The notes under the pieces are model-generated. The model did not search any database. It saw only the letters and a list, made by a program, of their open reading frames with translations, and had not been told where the DNA came from. DNA of 64,000 nucleotides from Devosia sp. (lineage in GTDB: Bacteria; Pseudomonadota; Alphaproteobacteria; Rhizobiales; Devosiaceae), in the NCBI GenBank assembly GCA_016713105.1, contig JADJPS010000004.1, positions 1 to 64,000 on the forward strand, read 5' to 3'. This document shows, piece after piece, positions 63,843 to 64,000 of the stretch (position 1 is its first letter; the number at the start of each line of letters is the position of its first letter). The position numbers and the translations under genes are program-made.

Positions 63843-64000
63843 TGGGTCAGAAGATCAACCCGATCGGTCTGCGCCTCGGCATCAACCGCACCTGGGATTC
63901 GCGCTGGTATGCGAACAAGGGTGAGTACGGCAATCTGCTGCAGGAAGACCTGAAGATCCGCGAGACGCTGCTCGAGGATCTCAAGCAGGCAGCGGTTTCC
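63842..64000 (+). CDS. rpsC: 30S ribosomal protein S3, 5' part
   Basis: The first 53 codons are in the window, MGQKINPIGLRLGINRTWDS and on, the universal N-terminus of S3. The rest lies beyond the right edge. Confidence 0.97.
   Translation, partial: MGQKINPIGLRLGINRTWDSRWYANKGEYGNLLQEDLKIRETLLEDLKQAAVS

Overview
The window is high-GC DNA, coding at well over 90% density. It comes from an alphaproteobacterium of the order Hyphomicrobiales, and I would guess a Devosia-like (Devosiaceae) chromosome. The order call rests on a class II ribonucleotide reductase, an NDUFA12-type complex I accessory protein, the aroQ-accB-accC-aat block, the rne/amidase/mrcA block, and a tRNA-Trp-secE-nusG-rplKAJL-rpoBC-rpsLG-fusA-tuf-S10 superoperon of alphaproteobacterial type. 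The family call is an inference.

Left part (1-21.9 kb): nrdJ runs off the left edge. NDUFA12 and a secreted DUF2155 protein follow. A four-gene ArsR/SRPBCC/GyrI-like/SDR module and an alpha/beta hydrolase lie among genes that are usually adjacent (NDUFA12-DUF2155-aat-accC-accB-aroQ). Next come a DsbA-like oxidoreductase, an aminotransferase/GNAT pair, RNase E, an AMIN-domain amidase, penicillin-binding protein 1A and a deformylase-like protein that has lost metal ligands.

Middle part (21.9-35.5 kb): a divergent catabolic locus. A GntR/FCD regulator sits at its centre. On one side are a CUT1-type sugar ABC transporter, three enolase-superfamily acid-sugar dehydratases (one a recognisable D-mannonate dehydratase) and an RraA/aldolase-like protein. 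On the other side are three more enolase-superfamily paralogues. Six paralogues in about 13 kb suggest uptake and dehydration of several sugar acids. The two permease genes are fused in frame with loss of the last membrane helix of the first, which is odd.

Right part (35.5-64 kb): tRNA-Thr; an alanine-rich repeat lipoprotein; rlmB; a PhoPQ-like two-component system with an aspartate-rich PepSY protein and a divergent aspartate-rich secreted protein; tRNA-Tyr, tRNA-Gly and tRNA-Trp; then the transcription/translation superoperon, interrupted only by an O-methyltransferase and a YbjN-like secreted protein between rpoC and rpsL. The window ends inside rpsC.

Four genes (nrdJ, the SDR, the lipoprotein and nusG) each carry one single-base frameshift. 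Three of these look like a G or C run one base too short, and nusG is essential, so consensus-sequence error is the likeliest explanation. No insertion sequence, phage, CRISPR array or rRNA gene was seen.
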